The notes below the pieces were generated by a model that was not told the DNA's origin, made no database searches, and saw nothing but the letters and a program-made list of their open reading frames with translations. A stretch of 64,000 nucleotides of DNA from Hyphomicrobiales bacterium. GTDB taxonomy: Bacteria; Pseudomonadota; Alphaproteobacteria; Rhizobiales; Beijerinckiaceae. The position numbers and the translations under genes are program-made. The stretch lies in the NCBI GenBank assembly GCA_947455025.1, contig CANGLU010000002.1, forward strand, positions 1-64,000. The letters run 5' to 3'. Shown one piece after another: positions 35,227 through 43,231 of the stretch; within the stretch, counting starts at the first letter, position 1; every line of letters begins with the position of its first letter.

Positions 35227-36060
35227 ATGCCGTTAAAGGATCAAGCCTGGTACGAGTTAGAATATAACCCGCGTCTCAGCGTATCAGATGCTGCAGATTA
35301 CGGCCCTAAATGGACGGAATGGGGCGAAGCAACGCGGCAAAGGCTTCACCACCAAAGCAATCTTGCCTATGGCGATCATCCACGCGAGATCACGGATGTG
35401 TTTGCGGTGAAAGAAGCCAAGGCGGCCGTTATTTTTATTCATGGCGGCTATTGGCGAGGATTTTCTAAAGATGTCTTTTCGTGGGTGGCCGACGCGTTGA
35501 ACACCCGCGGCATAACGGTTGCGGTAATCAATTATCCCTTATGTCCAGAAGTAACGATTGCCGATATCGTCGTATCGTGCCGAAAGGCCATCGCAACGCT
35601 GTGGCATCAAACGCTAACCGATGATGAGAAGAAAAATGTGATCGTCACCGGTCATTCAGCGGGCGGCTATTTGACGGCTGCGATGTTTGCGACGGATTGG
35701 ACAGGCTTCACCATGCCGGCCACGCCGTTTAAAGGCGGCGTTCCAATATCGGGTGTTTTTGATGTCAAACCCTTGATCCAAACGAGCATCAACGAACAAG
35801 CCCGCTTAACGGATGAAAGCGCATCAGCGCTTAATCTTTTTACGCAACAGCCTTTGGTGAGGGCACCCTTGATTCCGGTTTATGGTGCGCTTGAATCATC
35901 CGAATTTCGTCGACAGAGCGAAGAGATAGCCAGGCGTTGGTCAATTGCTGAGCCTGCGCTTGGGTTTGCCAATCGCCATCATTTCAATGTCGTTGAGGGA
36001 ATAAACGAACCGGACTCACCTATTTTTGATGCCCTGCTTCGTTTGGCCCTTCAAGCATAA
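35227..36060 (+). CDS. Alpha/beta hydrolase, arylformamidase-like
   Basis: The 277-residue protein has the hormone-sensitive-lipase-type oxyanion motif IFIHGGYWRG near residue 75 and the nucleophile elbow VIVTGHSAGGYLTAAMF. A C-terminal His lies in FANRHHFNVVEG. HGGYW with GHSAGGYL is the pattern of kynurenine formamidase (AFMID-type) hydrolases. The start is placed at the ATG preceded by AGGGAAACGAG; the frame is open 29 codons further up without a start site of that quality. It is divergent from the SDR-BKACE pair. The natural substrate is uncertain. Confidence 0.85.
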   Translation: MPLKDQAWYELEYNPRLSVSDAADYGPKWTEWGEATRQRLHHQSNLAYGDHPREITDVFAVKEAKAAVIFIHGGYWRGFSKDVFSWVADALNTRGITVAVINYPLCPEVTIADIVVSCRKAIATLWHQTLTDDEKKNVIVTGHSAGGYLTAAMFATDWTGFTMPATPFKGGVPISGVFDVKPLIQTSINEQARLTDESASALNLFTQQPLVRAPLIPVYGALESSEFRRQSEEIARRWSIAEPALGFANRHHFNVVEGINEPDSPIFDALLRLALQA

Positions 36061-36087
36061 AAAATCCGGCGAGTTGCCTCGCCGGAT
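36059..36087 (-). terminator. Intrinsic terminator of the nitroreductase gene
   Basis: A 10-bp perfect stem (ATCCGGCGAG, loop TTGC, CTCGCCGGAT) is followed on the minus strand by six T. It lies 46 bases after the nitroreductase stop and abuts the stop of the convergent hydrolase gene. Confidence 0.9.
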
Positions 36088-36132
36088 AGAGTATATTTGG
36101 GGAAGATCATAGAAAGAAGAGGTCGTGCTCAA

Positions 36133-36747
36133 TCAGACGATCTTGACTTGCTCGGCAAGCGGGCGACGTGGCTTGCGTGGCCAGTTGCCAGGCGCTGCGC
36201 GGCCGACGGCGATGAGCATAACAGGCACTTCGTTCGGGCCAAGGCCAGCAACGGTTGCAACCTGATCAGGAACGAAGCCGCTCATCGGGCCTGAGACGTA
36301 ACCTTTGGCCTGTGCAGCCAACATCAAGGTCATCGAAGCAAGCGAAGCCGAACGGAAAGCTTCATCGTGTTGAAGCTGTGGGTTGTTCTCATGCGAGCCA
36401 ACCGTCATGCCAACCCAGCCGTCATATGCGGCTTGGTCAATCGCGCCATTGTCGAGCAATGGCTTGGCGAGACGGGCGATTTCCTTGTAGCCGTCCTTGA
36501 TACCAACGACGACGAAAGTAACAGCGGCGTCGACAGCTTTCTGCTGGCCGTAAGCTGCACCCTTAAGGGCTTCCTTCTGCGCCTTTGACGAGAAGGCGAC
36601 AACGCGCCAATTCTGCAAATTGAAGGCCGTTGGGGCGTGCTGGGCGAAGGAGACAAGCTCCTCGATCTCGGCAGCCGTCATGACATGCGTCGGATCGAAA
36701 TTATTGGCGGAAGTGCGGTTTGTGATATTGGACAATGCGTCGGTCAT
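36133..36747 (-). CDS. Nitroreductase family protein
   Basis: The 204-residue FMN-dependent protein has the nitroreductase features RTSANNFDPTHVMTAAEIEELVSFAQHAPTAFNLQNWRVVAF, where the Arg and the SxxNxQ-type loop bind FMN phosphate. Further on are SLASMTLMLAAQAKGYVSGPMSGF and a C-terminal VPVMLIAVGRAAPGNWPRKPRRPLAEQV. It probably reduces nitro compounds or quinones with NAD(P)H. GGAG lies 7 bases before the ATG. It is divergent from the haloacid dehalogenase gene. The intergenic region contains the palindrome ACTTGCAAGT at 36833-36842. Confidence 0.92.
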   Translation of the reverse strand: MTDALSNITNRTSANNFDPTHVMTAAEIEELVSFAQHAPTAFNLQNWRVVAFSSKAQKEALKGAAYGQQKAVDAAVTFVVVGIKDGYKEIARLAKPLLDNGAIDQAAYDGWVGMTVGSHENNPQLQHDEAFRSASLASMTLMLAAQAKGYVSGPMSGFVPDQVATVAGLGPNEVPVMLIAVGRAAPGNWPRKPRRPLAEQVKIV

Positions 36748-36894
36748 GGAATTCTCCGGTGCGGTCTGAAAATGTCCGAGGGGACAATGAAATGGCACAA
36801 GCACTGAATAGTCCTATTGGATGGCAATTCCTACTTGCAAGTTGGCAAGGTTGAGCTTGCACCATCCAAACGGCTTATAAGGAGAATAGGATCG

Positions 36895-37578
36895 ATGACG
36901 AGCCAAATGATTAAGGGAATCCCCGTCGAAACGGTCGTTTTTGATGCTTATGGGACGATTTTCGATGTTCACGCCGCCGTCATGAAAAGTGCCGCGGTGT
37001 TGGGGCCCCTCGCTCGGCCTCTGTCCGAGCTTTGGCGGGCCAAACAGCTTGAATATACGTGGATCCGCTCGCTTTCGGCCCGTTACGTATCATTTTGGCA
37101 GCTGACGGAAGAATCGCTCGATTACGCCTTGGCAACCATCGCGCCGGATCATCGCTCGCTGCGCTACACCATCCTCGAGGCCTATCGCGATCTCGATGCC
37201 TATTCCGATGCCGCATCCGCTCTCGCCTCCCTTCGCTCAACGGGAATTAAAACCGCCATTCTGTCCAATGGTGATGCCGCAATGCTCGAACGCGCCGTCT
37301 CGTCCGCGCATCTGAGCGGTATGTTTGATGCGCTTTTATCGGTTGAAACCATCGGCGTTTATAAAACAGACCCCGCCGCTTATCGCTTGGTTGAGCAGCA
37401 TATGGGAGTTTCACCCAAAGCCACGGCGTTCGTCTCGTCCAACCGATGGGATATTGCAGGTGCAAAGGTCGCAGGCTTTCATTGCATTTGGCTCAATCGG
37501 CTATCGCGCGCCGATGAATATTCGGACATGCCGCCAGCCGCCGTTATTCAATCCCTTGCCGAATTGCTGACGGATTAG
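36895..37578 (+). CDS. Haloacid dehalogenase, type II (L-2-haloacid dehalogenase-like)
   Basis: The 227-residue protein is an HAD-superfamily enzyme. The nucleophile Asp is in VVFDAYGTIFDVHAAV, and an Arg-rich helix follows with LWRAKQLEYTWIRSLSARYVSFWQLTEESLDYAL. AILSNGDAAMLERAV, GVYKTDPAAYRLVEQHMG and FVSSNRWDIAGAKVAGFHCIWLNR complete the L-DEX pattern. Such enzymes hydrolyse L-2-haloalkanoates to D-2-hydroxyacids. The WxxKQxxYxW helix argues for dehalogenase rather than phosphatase. AAGGAG lies upstream, and a second in-frame ATG follows four codons later. It converges with the EamA gene by four bases. Confidence 0.9.
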   Translation: MTSQMIKGIPVETVVFDAYGTIFDVHAAVMKSAAVLGPLARPLSELWRAKQLEYTWIRSLSARYVSFWQLTEESLDYALATIAPDHRSLRYTILEAYRDLDAYSDAASALASLRSTGIKTAILSNGDAAMLERAVSSAHLSGMFDALLSVETIGVYKTDPAAYRLVEQHMGVSPKATAFVSSNRWDIAGAKVAGFHCIWLNRLSRADEYSDMPPAAVIQSLAELLTD

Positions 37579-38480
37579 GAACGTCGTCCCCATATTTGCC
37601 CGAGCGAATGGCCGATCAGAGCTCCGAGCACGATAAGGCCACCGATAATCGTGAGCAGGCTCGGCGTCTCGCCATGGATCAACCAGACCCAAACAGGTCC
37701 GAGCACCGGCTCAGCGGTTCCAATCAGCGAGGCGATCGAGGCCGGAATGCGCCGCGCCCCGCTGATAAACATGGCCAAACCCCAACCGAGATTAAGGGCA
37801 CCAAAGGCAAACAGAACAAGCATATCGTTGGGCGTTACGGCAAAATTCTGCACGTTAAAATAAGCCACGCAGAACGAGATCAATACGCCCAAAGTAACCG
37901 CCGGCACCATTTCGACATGCGCATAGCGCCGTGTAATCACGGTGGCGACCGCAAACACCAATGAGATGGTGAGTGATAAAAGACCACCGATGGGCGAAAT
38001 ATTGCCATCAAGCGATTCCGATTCCATCACCCCAATCCCCAGAATAACGGTCGCGATGGCGACCCATGTTCCGAGTGAAACTTTTTCGCGAAAAAAAAGC
38101 CAAGCGAGGGAGGCCGCAATCAAGGGGCCACCGGCTTGCACCAATAAAATATTGGCGACGCTGGTATATTGAAGCGCTACCACAAACGCCATGGATGCGA
38201 TGGCAAAACAAAGGCTAACCGCTATGCCGGGGATCCCCATCTGGCGAAAATGGACCAGCGCACGCCGCGCTCCATCGCGCTTGAGCATATAGCCAATCAA
38301 GAAGGCGGCCGCCCAACCCGACCGCCAGAAGATGATCGACCATGGGTCGGAAACGGACAGGAAGCGGGCCAGTGCGCCACCAAAACTCCATACAAGCGCA
38401 GATCCTAAGACGAACAACATGCCGATGTGCCGATCATGGGCGGCGGGCCGCTCATGGGAAATAGGCTCAGTTGGGCGCAT
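37575..38480 (-). CDS. EamA/DMT family transporter
   Basis: The 301-residue protein has ten hydrophobic segments in two EamA repeats. The first starts GMLFVLGSALVWSFGGALARFLS and contains VALQYTSVANILLVQAGGPLIAASLAWLFFREKVSLGTWVAI. The second ends ISGARRIPASIASLIGTAEPVLGPVWVWLIHGETPSLLTIIGGLIVLGALIGHSL. The substrate is unknown and related proteins export amino acids or other metabolites. The start is at the ATG giving MRPTEPIS; a GTG eight codons earlier is possible and neither has a clear ribosome site. Confidence 0.88.
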   Translation of the reverse strand: MRPTEPISHERPAAHDRHIGMLFVLGSALVWSFGGALARFLSVSDPWSIIFWRSGWAAAFLIGYMLKRDGARRALVHFRQMGIPGIAVSLCFAIASMAFVVALQYTSVANILLVQAGGPLIAASLAWLFFREKVSLGTWVAIATVILGIGVMESESLDGNISPIGGLLSLTISLVFAVATVITRRYAHVEMVPAVTLGVLISFCVAYFNVQNFAVTPNDMLVLFAFGALNLGWGLAMFISGARRIPASIASLIGTAEPVLGPVWVWLIHGETPSLLTIIGGLIVLGALIGHSLGQIWGRRS

Positions 38481-38590
38481 GGCACTTGAAGATTGGGCGG
38501 GCACGGGTGTTTAAACTCCCCAGATGAATCATTATTGATTGTTATTAGTCTTGCCAGTACCAAACGGCTCGGTAAAGAACAGAGACGCAT

Positions 38591-39517
38591 ATGCATACCC
38601 ACGAAATTGCAGCCTTCTATAAGTTTCAGCGAGTCGCTGATCCCGTCGATTTGCGCAAACGGCTCCATGCCATTTGTGAAAAGGCAGGCGCTCGAGGCAT
38701 TTTGCTGGTGGCCAAGGAAGGCATCAACGGAACCTTGGCCGTCGAAAGTGGTGGCATCGCAGATTTGATCGACGCGATTAAACGCGAGGCGGGGATTGTT
38801 GAGTTAACCCCGCGCTTTTCATTTGATGATGAAATGCCCTTTTTGCGGCTTAAGGTGCGGCTAAAGAAGGAAATCGTCACCATAAGCGCGCCGGAAGCTG
38901 ATCCGACGGCGTTGGTGGGCACCTATGTCGCGCCGCAGGATTGGAATGCGCTGATATCCGACCCGGACGTCATTGTGCTCGATACGCGGAATGATTACGA
39001 GGTGAAGATCGGCACGTTTAAAGGCGCGCTTGATCCCGAGACGCGAAGCTTTAGCGAGTTTCCGCACTATGTTCAGTCCCATCTCGATCCCGCAAAGCAT
39101 AAGAAGGTCGCGATGTTCTGCACCGGAGGCATCCGCTGCGAGAAGGCGTCGAGCTATATGTTAGCCCATGGATTCAATGAGGTGTTCCACCTTCAAGGCG
39201 GCATTCTGAATTATCTCGAAAAAATATCGCCCGAAGAAAGCCTTTGGGAAGGGGGATGCTTTGTCTTTGATCGCCGTGTCGCGGTCGGAAGCGGGCTCGA
39301 GCCCCTCGATTTAGACCTTTGCTATGGGTGCCGCTCACCCTTAACGGCTGAAGATCGTCAATCGGAAGACTTTGAAGAAGGCGTCTCTTGCCCGCATTGT
39401 GCATCGCTGATGACGCCGGCACAAAAAGCATCGTCGCGAGAGCGCCATCGTCAAACCCTCTTGGCCGAAGCGCGCGGCGAAAACCATCTTGGCCCGCGTT
39501 TGACCGAAGGGACGTAA
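38591..39517 (+). CDS. trhO: tRNA uridine(34) hydroxylase (UPF0176, rhodanese-type)
   Basis: The 308-residue protein has the N-terminal acylphosphatase-like domain of the YceA/TrhO family (AAFYKFQRVADPVDLRKRLHAICEKAGARGILLVAKEGINGTLA). A rhodanese domain follows with the catalytic Cys in FCTGGIRCEKASSYML. The C-terminal region has GGCFVFDRRVAVGSGL and a Cys-rich element (LCYGCRSPL, SCPHCASLM) likely to bind zinc. TrhO performs oxygen-dependent 5-hydroxylation of U34 in certain tRNAs. The gene ends exactly where the convergent cfa gene ends. Confidence 0.95.
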   Translation: MHTHEIAAFYKFQRVADPVDLRKRLHAICEKAGARGILLVAKEGINGTLAVESGGIADLIDAIKREAGIVELTPRFSFDDEMPFLRLKVRLKKEIVTISAPEADPTALVGTYVAPQDWNALISDPDVIVLDTRNDYEVKIGTFKGALDPETRSFSEFPHYVQSHLDPAKHKKVAMFCTGGIRCEKASSYMLAHGFNEVFHLQGGILNYLEKISPEESLWEGGCFVFDRRVAVGSGLEPLDLDLCYGCRSPLTAEDRQSEDFEEGVSCPHCASLMTPAQKASSRERHRQTLLAEARGENHLGPRLTEGT

Positions 39518-40777
39518 TTAGGCTGCGATTTGAAGCGACCGGCTCACCGGAGCAACGACCGTTGCGGGAGGATGGGCATTTTCAAAGGCGGTAATATAGT
39601 CCCGCGTGATCGGTACCGCTCCGGATTGCTTGGCCAATTGGATTTGAAAAACCATCTGGCCTTGGTAGCGAAACGCCAATTCACTGGTAATCAAATAAAA
39701 TTCCCACATCCGACAAAACCGGTCATCGTAAAGGGCGCGGATTTTGTCACGGTTCGCATTAAAGCGTTCCCGCCATTTTTTCAGCGTTTCAGCATAATGC
39801 AGCCTCAGGATTTCGATATCGGTGACGAGAAGCCCCGCTTTTTCGATTGCCGGAATAACTTCGGATAAAGCCGGACAATAGCCGCCCGGGAAAATGTATT
39901 TATCGATCCAAGGATTGGTATGGCCAGGCCCATCGGCACGGCCTATGGCATGGATCAAAGCAACGCCGTCATCCGCCAAGGCATCAGAGATTTTTTCGAA
40001 AAACGCATCAAAATGATTAACGCCGACGTGTTCGAACATGCCGACGGAGACAATTCGATCATATTTTCCTGCTTCAGCCCTGTAATCCAGTAATTTGAAT
40101 CGGACGCGATCAGCGACGCCCGCCTTTTCTGCCCGTTCATTGGATACGGCATATTGATGTTCGGACAGCGTTAGACCGGTAATATCAGCGCCTGAAATAT
40201 CGCCCAAATAGAGGCCGAGGCCACCCCAGCCGGAGCCGATATCCAGAACGCGATGGCCTTTTTTCATCAGAAGTTTGGCCGCGATATGGCGCTTTTTCTG
40301 TGCTTGGGCCGTCTCCAGCGTGTCATCGGGGGACATGACATAAGCGCAGGAATATTGCCGGTCGGCATCGAGGAAAAGATCATAAAGCGTGTCGGACAAA
40401 TCATAATGATGCGCGACATTGGCTTTCGAACGGCTGGCGGGATTGAACTGGTCGACCCGCCTAATCCAAGTCCTCAGCTGCTCTGTTATGCCGCTCAATG
40501 GATAGCGCAGGGGGCTTAGACCAATATTTTTGAAACAAAGCTCAAGAAAATCATAGAGCGAGCCTTCTTCAACCGTGAGTTGGCCCTCCATAAAGGCTTC
40601 ACCAACCGCTAATTGCGGGTTGAACATCAGGCGCCATGCCGTGGCCAAATCATGAACGCGGATGGTTGCCGGCGTGCCCGTGCCATCGCCATAGACGGCG
40701 AGGCGGTTTTTCCAATCAACAACACGAAGATTTCCATTATGAATCAGTCTCTTAAGTACCGGATCAAGAATGGCCAT
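39518..40777 (-). CDS. cfa: Cyclopropane-fatty-acyl-phospholipid synthase
   Basis: The 419-residue protein is a SAM-dependent CFA synthase. The N-terminal domain (residues 1-120) has GEAFMEGQLTVEEGSLYDFLELC. The catalytic domain follows with NVAHHYDLSDTLYDLFLDADRQYSCAYV, the SAM motif VLDIGSGWGGLGLYLG, GLTLSEHQYAVS, and VGMFEHVGVNHFDAFFEKI. The end has KYIFPGGYCPALSEVIPAIEKAGL and HYAETLKKWRERFNAN. It methylenates cis double bonds in membrane phospholipids. GGGA lies 8 bases before the ATG chosen; a frame open ten codons further has no site. Confidence 0.95.
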   Translation of the reverse strand: MAILDPVLKRLIHNGNLRVVDWKNRLAVYGDGTGTPATIRVHDLATAWRLMFNPQLAVGEAFMEGQLTVEEGSLYDFLELCFKNIGLSPLRYPLSGITEQLRTWIRRVDQFNPASRSKANVAHHYDLSDTLYDLFLDADRQYSCAYVMSPDDTLETAQAQKKRHIAAKLLMKKGHRVLDIGSGWGGLGLYLGDISGADITGLTLSEHQYAVSNERAEKAGVADRVRFKLLDYRAEAGKYDRIVSVGMFEHVGVNHFDAFFEKISDALADDGVALIHAIGRADGPGHTNPWIDKYIFPGGYCPALSEVIPAIEKAGLLVTDIEILRLHYAETLKKWRERFNANRDKIRALYDDRFCRMWEFYLITSELAFRYQGQMVFQIQLAKQSGAVPITRDYITAFENAHPPATVVAPVSRSLQIAA

Positions 40778-40901
40778 GGCATTGTCCCAAAGGTGAAAGC
40801 AAACCAATCCGGTAAATTATGCCACTGTCGGAATTTTGACGAAAGAGGTTAATTTAACGCTGGTGTTGCAAGGCTAACGCTTTCACAGTCCATTTTAGGC
40901 A

Positions 40902-40941
40902 TAGGGGCATCCCCTAATAGTGCTTTGGCACATTCTTTGCT
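40902..40941 (+). promoter_or_regulatory. Sigma-54 promoter with adjacent inverted repeat
   Basis: TTGGCAC followed by five bases and TTGCT (40925-40941) matches the sigma-54 consensus at both the -24 GG and the -12 GC with exact spacing (GG at 40927-40928, GC at 40939-40940). TAGGGG-CAT-CCCCTA at 40902-40916 is a short inverted repeat just upstream. Transcription would start near 40952, about 47 bases before the ATG of the 54-codon frame. Confidence 0.72.
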
Positions 40942-40998
40942 TAAGTAATTCTGCTCGGCATAAGCCAAGCGGTTAAAACATTTCGGGGGAAAGCCGTT

Positions 40999-41163
40999 AT
41001 GAATGACACAGTAATGAATGGTGCATTAGATCTGCAATTGGCACGCGCCGAGCGCCGGATGGAAGAATTGATGAATTGGGCCAAGCTTCGTAAGCGGCTT
41101 GCCACGTCAGTTCGTCGGCAAATTAAGCTCGCCCGCCAAGCAGGGTCGATCGAAACACGTTGA
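40999..41163 (+). CDS. Small basic protein, 54 aa, unknown
   Basis: This reading frame runs from an ATG with a strong GGGGGAAAG ribosome site to TGA. The product starts MNDTVMNGALDLQLARAERR and is predicted to be mostly helical. The second half is strongly basic (WAKLRKRLATSVRRQIKLAR), which could contact nucleic acid or an acidic partner. I do not recognise it. It is preceded by a near-consensus sigma-54 promoter and followed, after 175 bases, by flgM on the same strand. That setting suggests a flagellum- or sigma-54-linked role. The size is below usual gene-calling limits, so it may be unannotated. Confidence 0.6.
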   Translation: MNDTVMNGALDLQLARAERRMEELMNWAKLRKRLATSVRRQIKLARQAGSIETR

Positions 41164-41259
41164 TAAATAGCCTTTTAGGCGGAAATTTCGCTGATATTGG
41201 CTATTTTCTGGGCAGTTTTTGGATTTTTGAAAAAAAATAAAAAAAACTCAAAATTCGAT

Positions 41260-41286
41260 TAAAGTTTTTGAATCGAAAGCCGTCTT
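41260..41286 (+). promoter_or_regulatory. Sigma-28 (FliA)-type promoter before flgM
   Basis: TAAAGTTT at 41260-41267 equals the sigma-28 -35 consensus. After exactly 11 bases comes GCCGTCTT at 41279-41286, which keeps the GCCG half of the -10 consensus GCCGATAA. Transcription would begin roughly 45 bases before the flgM ATG. FlgM is a classical sigma-28 target, which supports the assignment. Confidence 0.65.
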
Positions 41287-41338
41287 ATAAGGTACAAGAA
41301 CGTGTAGCTTTCTTCGACGCACGCGTTGGAGGTGTATG

Positions 41339-41647
41339 ATGATAGACTCTATTGTGAACAAGGCGATGATTTCCGATGCGACGGTCCGTAAAGGCCCGAA
41401 GGCGGATTTGAAGGTCGCAATTCCTTCTGCATCCGTTTCCGATACGGCGACGGTACAAAAGGAAGCCGCGACCATGGTTGAAGTGACGATTGCGAAGGGC
41501 AATGGCCTTTCGGAACCGCCTTTCGACTACGCAAAAGTGATTGCGCTCAAGCAGTCGATCAAGAACGGCGATTACAAAATCGACTTCGGCAAGCTTGCTG
41601 ACTCGATGATTGGAACGGATATCTTGAACCCAGTCCGGGGCAAGTAA
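41339..41647 (+). CDS. flgM: Flagellar anti-sigma-28 factor FlgM
   Basis: The 102-residue protein has a long low-complexity N-terminal half, as in FlgM, which is largely unfolded until it binds its sigma factor. The conserved C-terminal helix pair reads YAKVIALKQSIKNGDYKIDFGKLADSMI. This aligns closely with the enterobacterial FlgM pattern [27 protein letters not shown]. FlgM holds sigma-28 inactive until the hook is complete and is then exported through the flagellum. GGAGGT lies 5 bases before the second of two adjacent ATG codons, which is preferred. No other flagellar gene is in the window. A sigma-28-like promoter precedes it and an intrinsic terminator follows. Confidence 0.85.
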   Translation: MIDSIVNKAMISDATVRKGPKADLKVAIPSASVSDTATVQKEAATMVEVTIAKGNGLSEPPFDYAKVIALKQSIKNGDYKIDFGKLADSMIGTDILNPVRGK

Positions 41648-41674
41648 GTCGTTAGCCGGGTTATGACGGTTTAG

Positions 41675-41697
41675 GCGAGCGGATGAATGCCGCTCGC
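41675..41697. repeat. Inverted repeat downstream of flgM
   Basis: GCGAGCGG and CCGCTCGC form a perfect 8-bp stem with a seven-base loop, 28 bases after the flgM stop. It has no T-run and precedes the better terminator at 41734. Confidence 0.45.
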
Positions 41698-41733
41698 TCA
41701 CGCGATAGCTTTGTTTAAAATTGTAGTCGATCA

Positions 41734-41770
41734 AGCCGCAGCACCCAATGTGCTCGCGGCTTTTGTCGTT
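41734..41770 (+). terminator. Rho-independent terminator of flgM
   Basis: AGCCGC-A-GCAC, loop CCAAT, GTGC-TC-GCGGCT forms a two-part stem and is followed by TTTTGTCGTTTT. It lies about 90 bases after flgM and faces the end of the convergent pabC gene. Confidence 0.78.
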
Positions 41771-41796
41771 TTGGACGATGATCCGTCAGATCGGCT

Positions 41797-42648
41797 TTAG
41801 GGTGTTAATGCGAACCCTTTGCATTCCTGGCTAACCGATTCCGCTACCGCATTTTTTAACGCCATCCAAGCTTCAGACGAATGGTTTGATAGAGGCCAGT
41901 CGTCCACCCCTATAATCCTCGTTAAAAAGCGAACGCTATTGGATGCGACCACAAGATCGGCCTCGAGCAGCTCGGCGATCGAGCACGCTCTTTCGCTCAC
42001 GATGAAGCCAAGTTTCGGTGCCAGATCGAGAATAAGCCGCCGGATAATTCCGGGTAGAACACTGCCATCCAAGGCCGGCGTTACAAGACTATTCCGATTC
42101 AAAATGAACATGTTAGCCATGCTTGTGCATGCGATACTGCCGGACGTTGACACGATTAACGCGTCATCCGCTCCTTTTGCTTTCGCTTCTTGCAAACTTA
42201 GCACCGGATCAAGATAGGCCAAGGTTTTCATCGAGCTTGTCGGAGAGGTCGGGTTTCGCTGAATGGAAACCGTGGCAAGCTTTGCTTGTCCAAAAGCCAT
42301 AGCGTTGTGCCAAGGTGCGCGCGTGGCAAAAACAAGAGGTGTTGCATGTTCCGGCGGTGCCAATCCGCGCGGACCCGTGCCGCGAGAGGCCGTGAGGCGA
42401 ATGACACAAGGGGCTTCATCCAAACCTGCGACGGCAAGAACCGCTTCTTGAAGAACCGCCCGGTCTAAATTCATGCCAAGACGTTGGGCTGAATGGATCA
42501 TCCGATCGAGATGAGCCTCAAGCTGAAACGGGATGTGGTTGAAGGCTGTCAGCGTTTCAAATAGCCCATCGCCAAGCAAAAGACCGCGATCGGCCAGATC
42601 AAATTTAACCTCATCGGCTGTGACCAGCTTCTCCTTATACCAGAGCAT
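41797..42648 (-). CDS. pabC: Aminodeoxychorismate lyase (class IV aminotransferase fold)
   Basis: The 283-residue PLP enzyme has FDLADRGLLLGDGLFETLTAFNHIPFQLEAHLDRMIHSAQRLGM, an Arg in VIRLTASRGTGPRGL, and the PLP lysine in TSSMKTLAYLDPVLSLQEAKAKGADDALIV. The C-terminus has GSVLPGIIRRLILDLAPKLG and ADLVVASNSVRFLTRI. KTLxYLxxVL after the PLP Lys, and the position next to pabA and pabB, identify 4-amino-4-deoxychorismate lyase rather than branched-chain transaminase. It releases pyruvate to give p-aminobenzoate for folate. Its start overlaps the end of pabA by 14 bases. Confidence 0.88.
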   Translation of the reverse strand: MLWYKEKLVTADEVKFDLADRGLLLGDGLFETLTAFNHIPFQLEAHLDRMIHSAQRLGMNLDRAVLQEAVLAVAGLDEAPCVIRLTASRGTGPRGLAPPEHATPLVFATRAPWHNAMAFGQAKLATVSIQRNPTSPTSSMKTLAYLDPVLSLQEAKAKGADDALIVSTSGSIACTSMANMFILNRNSLVTPALDGSVLPGIIRRLILDLAPKLGFIVSERACSIAELLEADLVVASNSVRFLTRIIGVDDWPLSNHSSEAWMALKNAVAESVSQECKGFALTP

Positions 42649-43231
42649 TGTTGGCTACCCTACTGTCGAGACTCAAGAAATTGCCGATGAGTTGCTGACC
42701 ATATTCGGTTAAAATTGATTCCGGATGAAACTGCACACCAAAGGTAGAATGGAACCGATGGCGCAATCCCATAATCTCGCCTTCCTCAGAACGGGCCGTG
42801 ATCGCTAAAGGCGAATGTTCTTCATCGGGCAGGGTAACAATCAAGGAATGGTAACGGCCGGCTTGGAACCGATTGGGAATACCGTCAAAAATTCCTGTTC
42901 CATCATGCTCAATGGAAGAAGCCAAACCATGCATCGGGCGTTTGGCCCGCGTAATGGTCCCGCCAAACGCTTCACCGATACATTGATGGCCAAGGCAAAT
43001 ACCAAGGATCGGAATATGGCCTGAAAAGTGTCGGATAAGATCGAGCGAAAGCCCCGCTTCACGCGGCCCACAGGGACCGGGCGATAGAATAATCCGCTCG
43101 GGCTTCAAGGCTTCGATATCCGCAAGCGTGCCGGCATCATTGCGTCGCACGAGCGTTTCGGCACCCAGCTCATGGCAATAGCGAACAATATTGAAAACAA
43201 AGCTGTCATAATTATCGAGGATGAGGATCAT
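42635..43231 (-). CDS. pabA: Aminodeoxychorismate synthase glutaminase component
   Basis: The 198-residue class I glutamine amidotransferase has ILDNYDSFVFNIVRYCHELG, ERIILSPGPCGPREAGLSLDLI, and the nucleophile elbow PILGICLGHQCIGEAFGG. The His-Glu pair lies in GVQFHPESILTEYG. It supplies ammonia to PabB; the same protein may also serve anthranilate synthase as TrpG. It is translationally coupled to pabB (four-base overlap) and to pabC, which supports assignment to p-aminobenzoate synthesis. Confidence 0.92.
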   Translation of the reverse strand: MILILDNYDSFVFNIVRYCHELGAETLVRRNDAGTLADIEALKPERIILSPGPCGPREAGLSLDLIRHFSGHIPILGICLGHQCIGEAFGGTITRAKRPMHGLASSIEHDGTGIFDGIPNRFQAGRYHSLIVTLPDEEHSPLAITARSEEGEIMGLRHRFHSTFGVQFHPESILTEYGQQLIGNFLSLDSRVANNALV

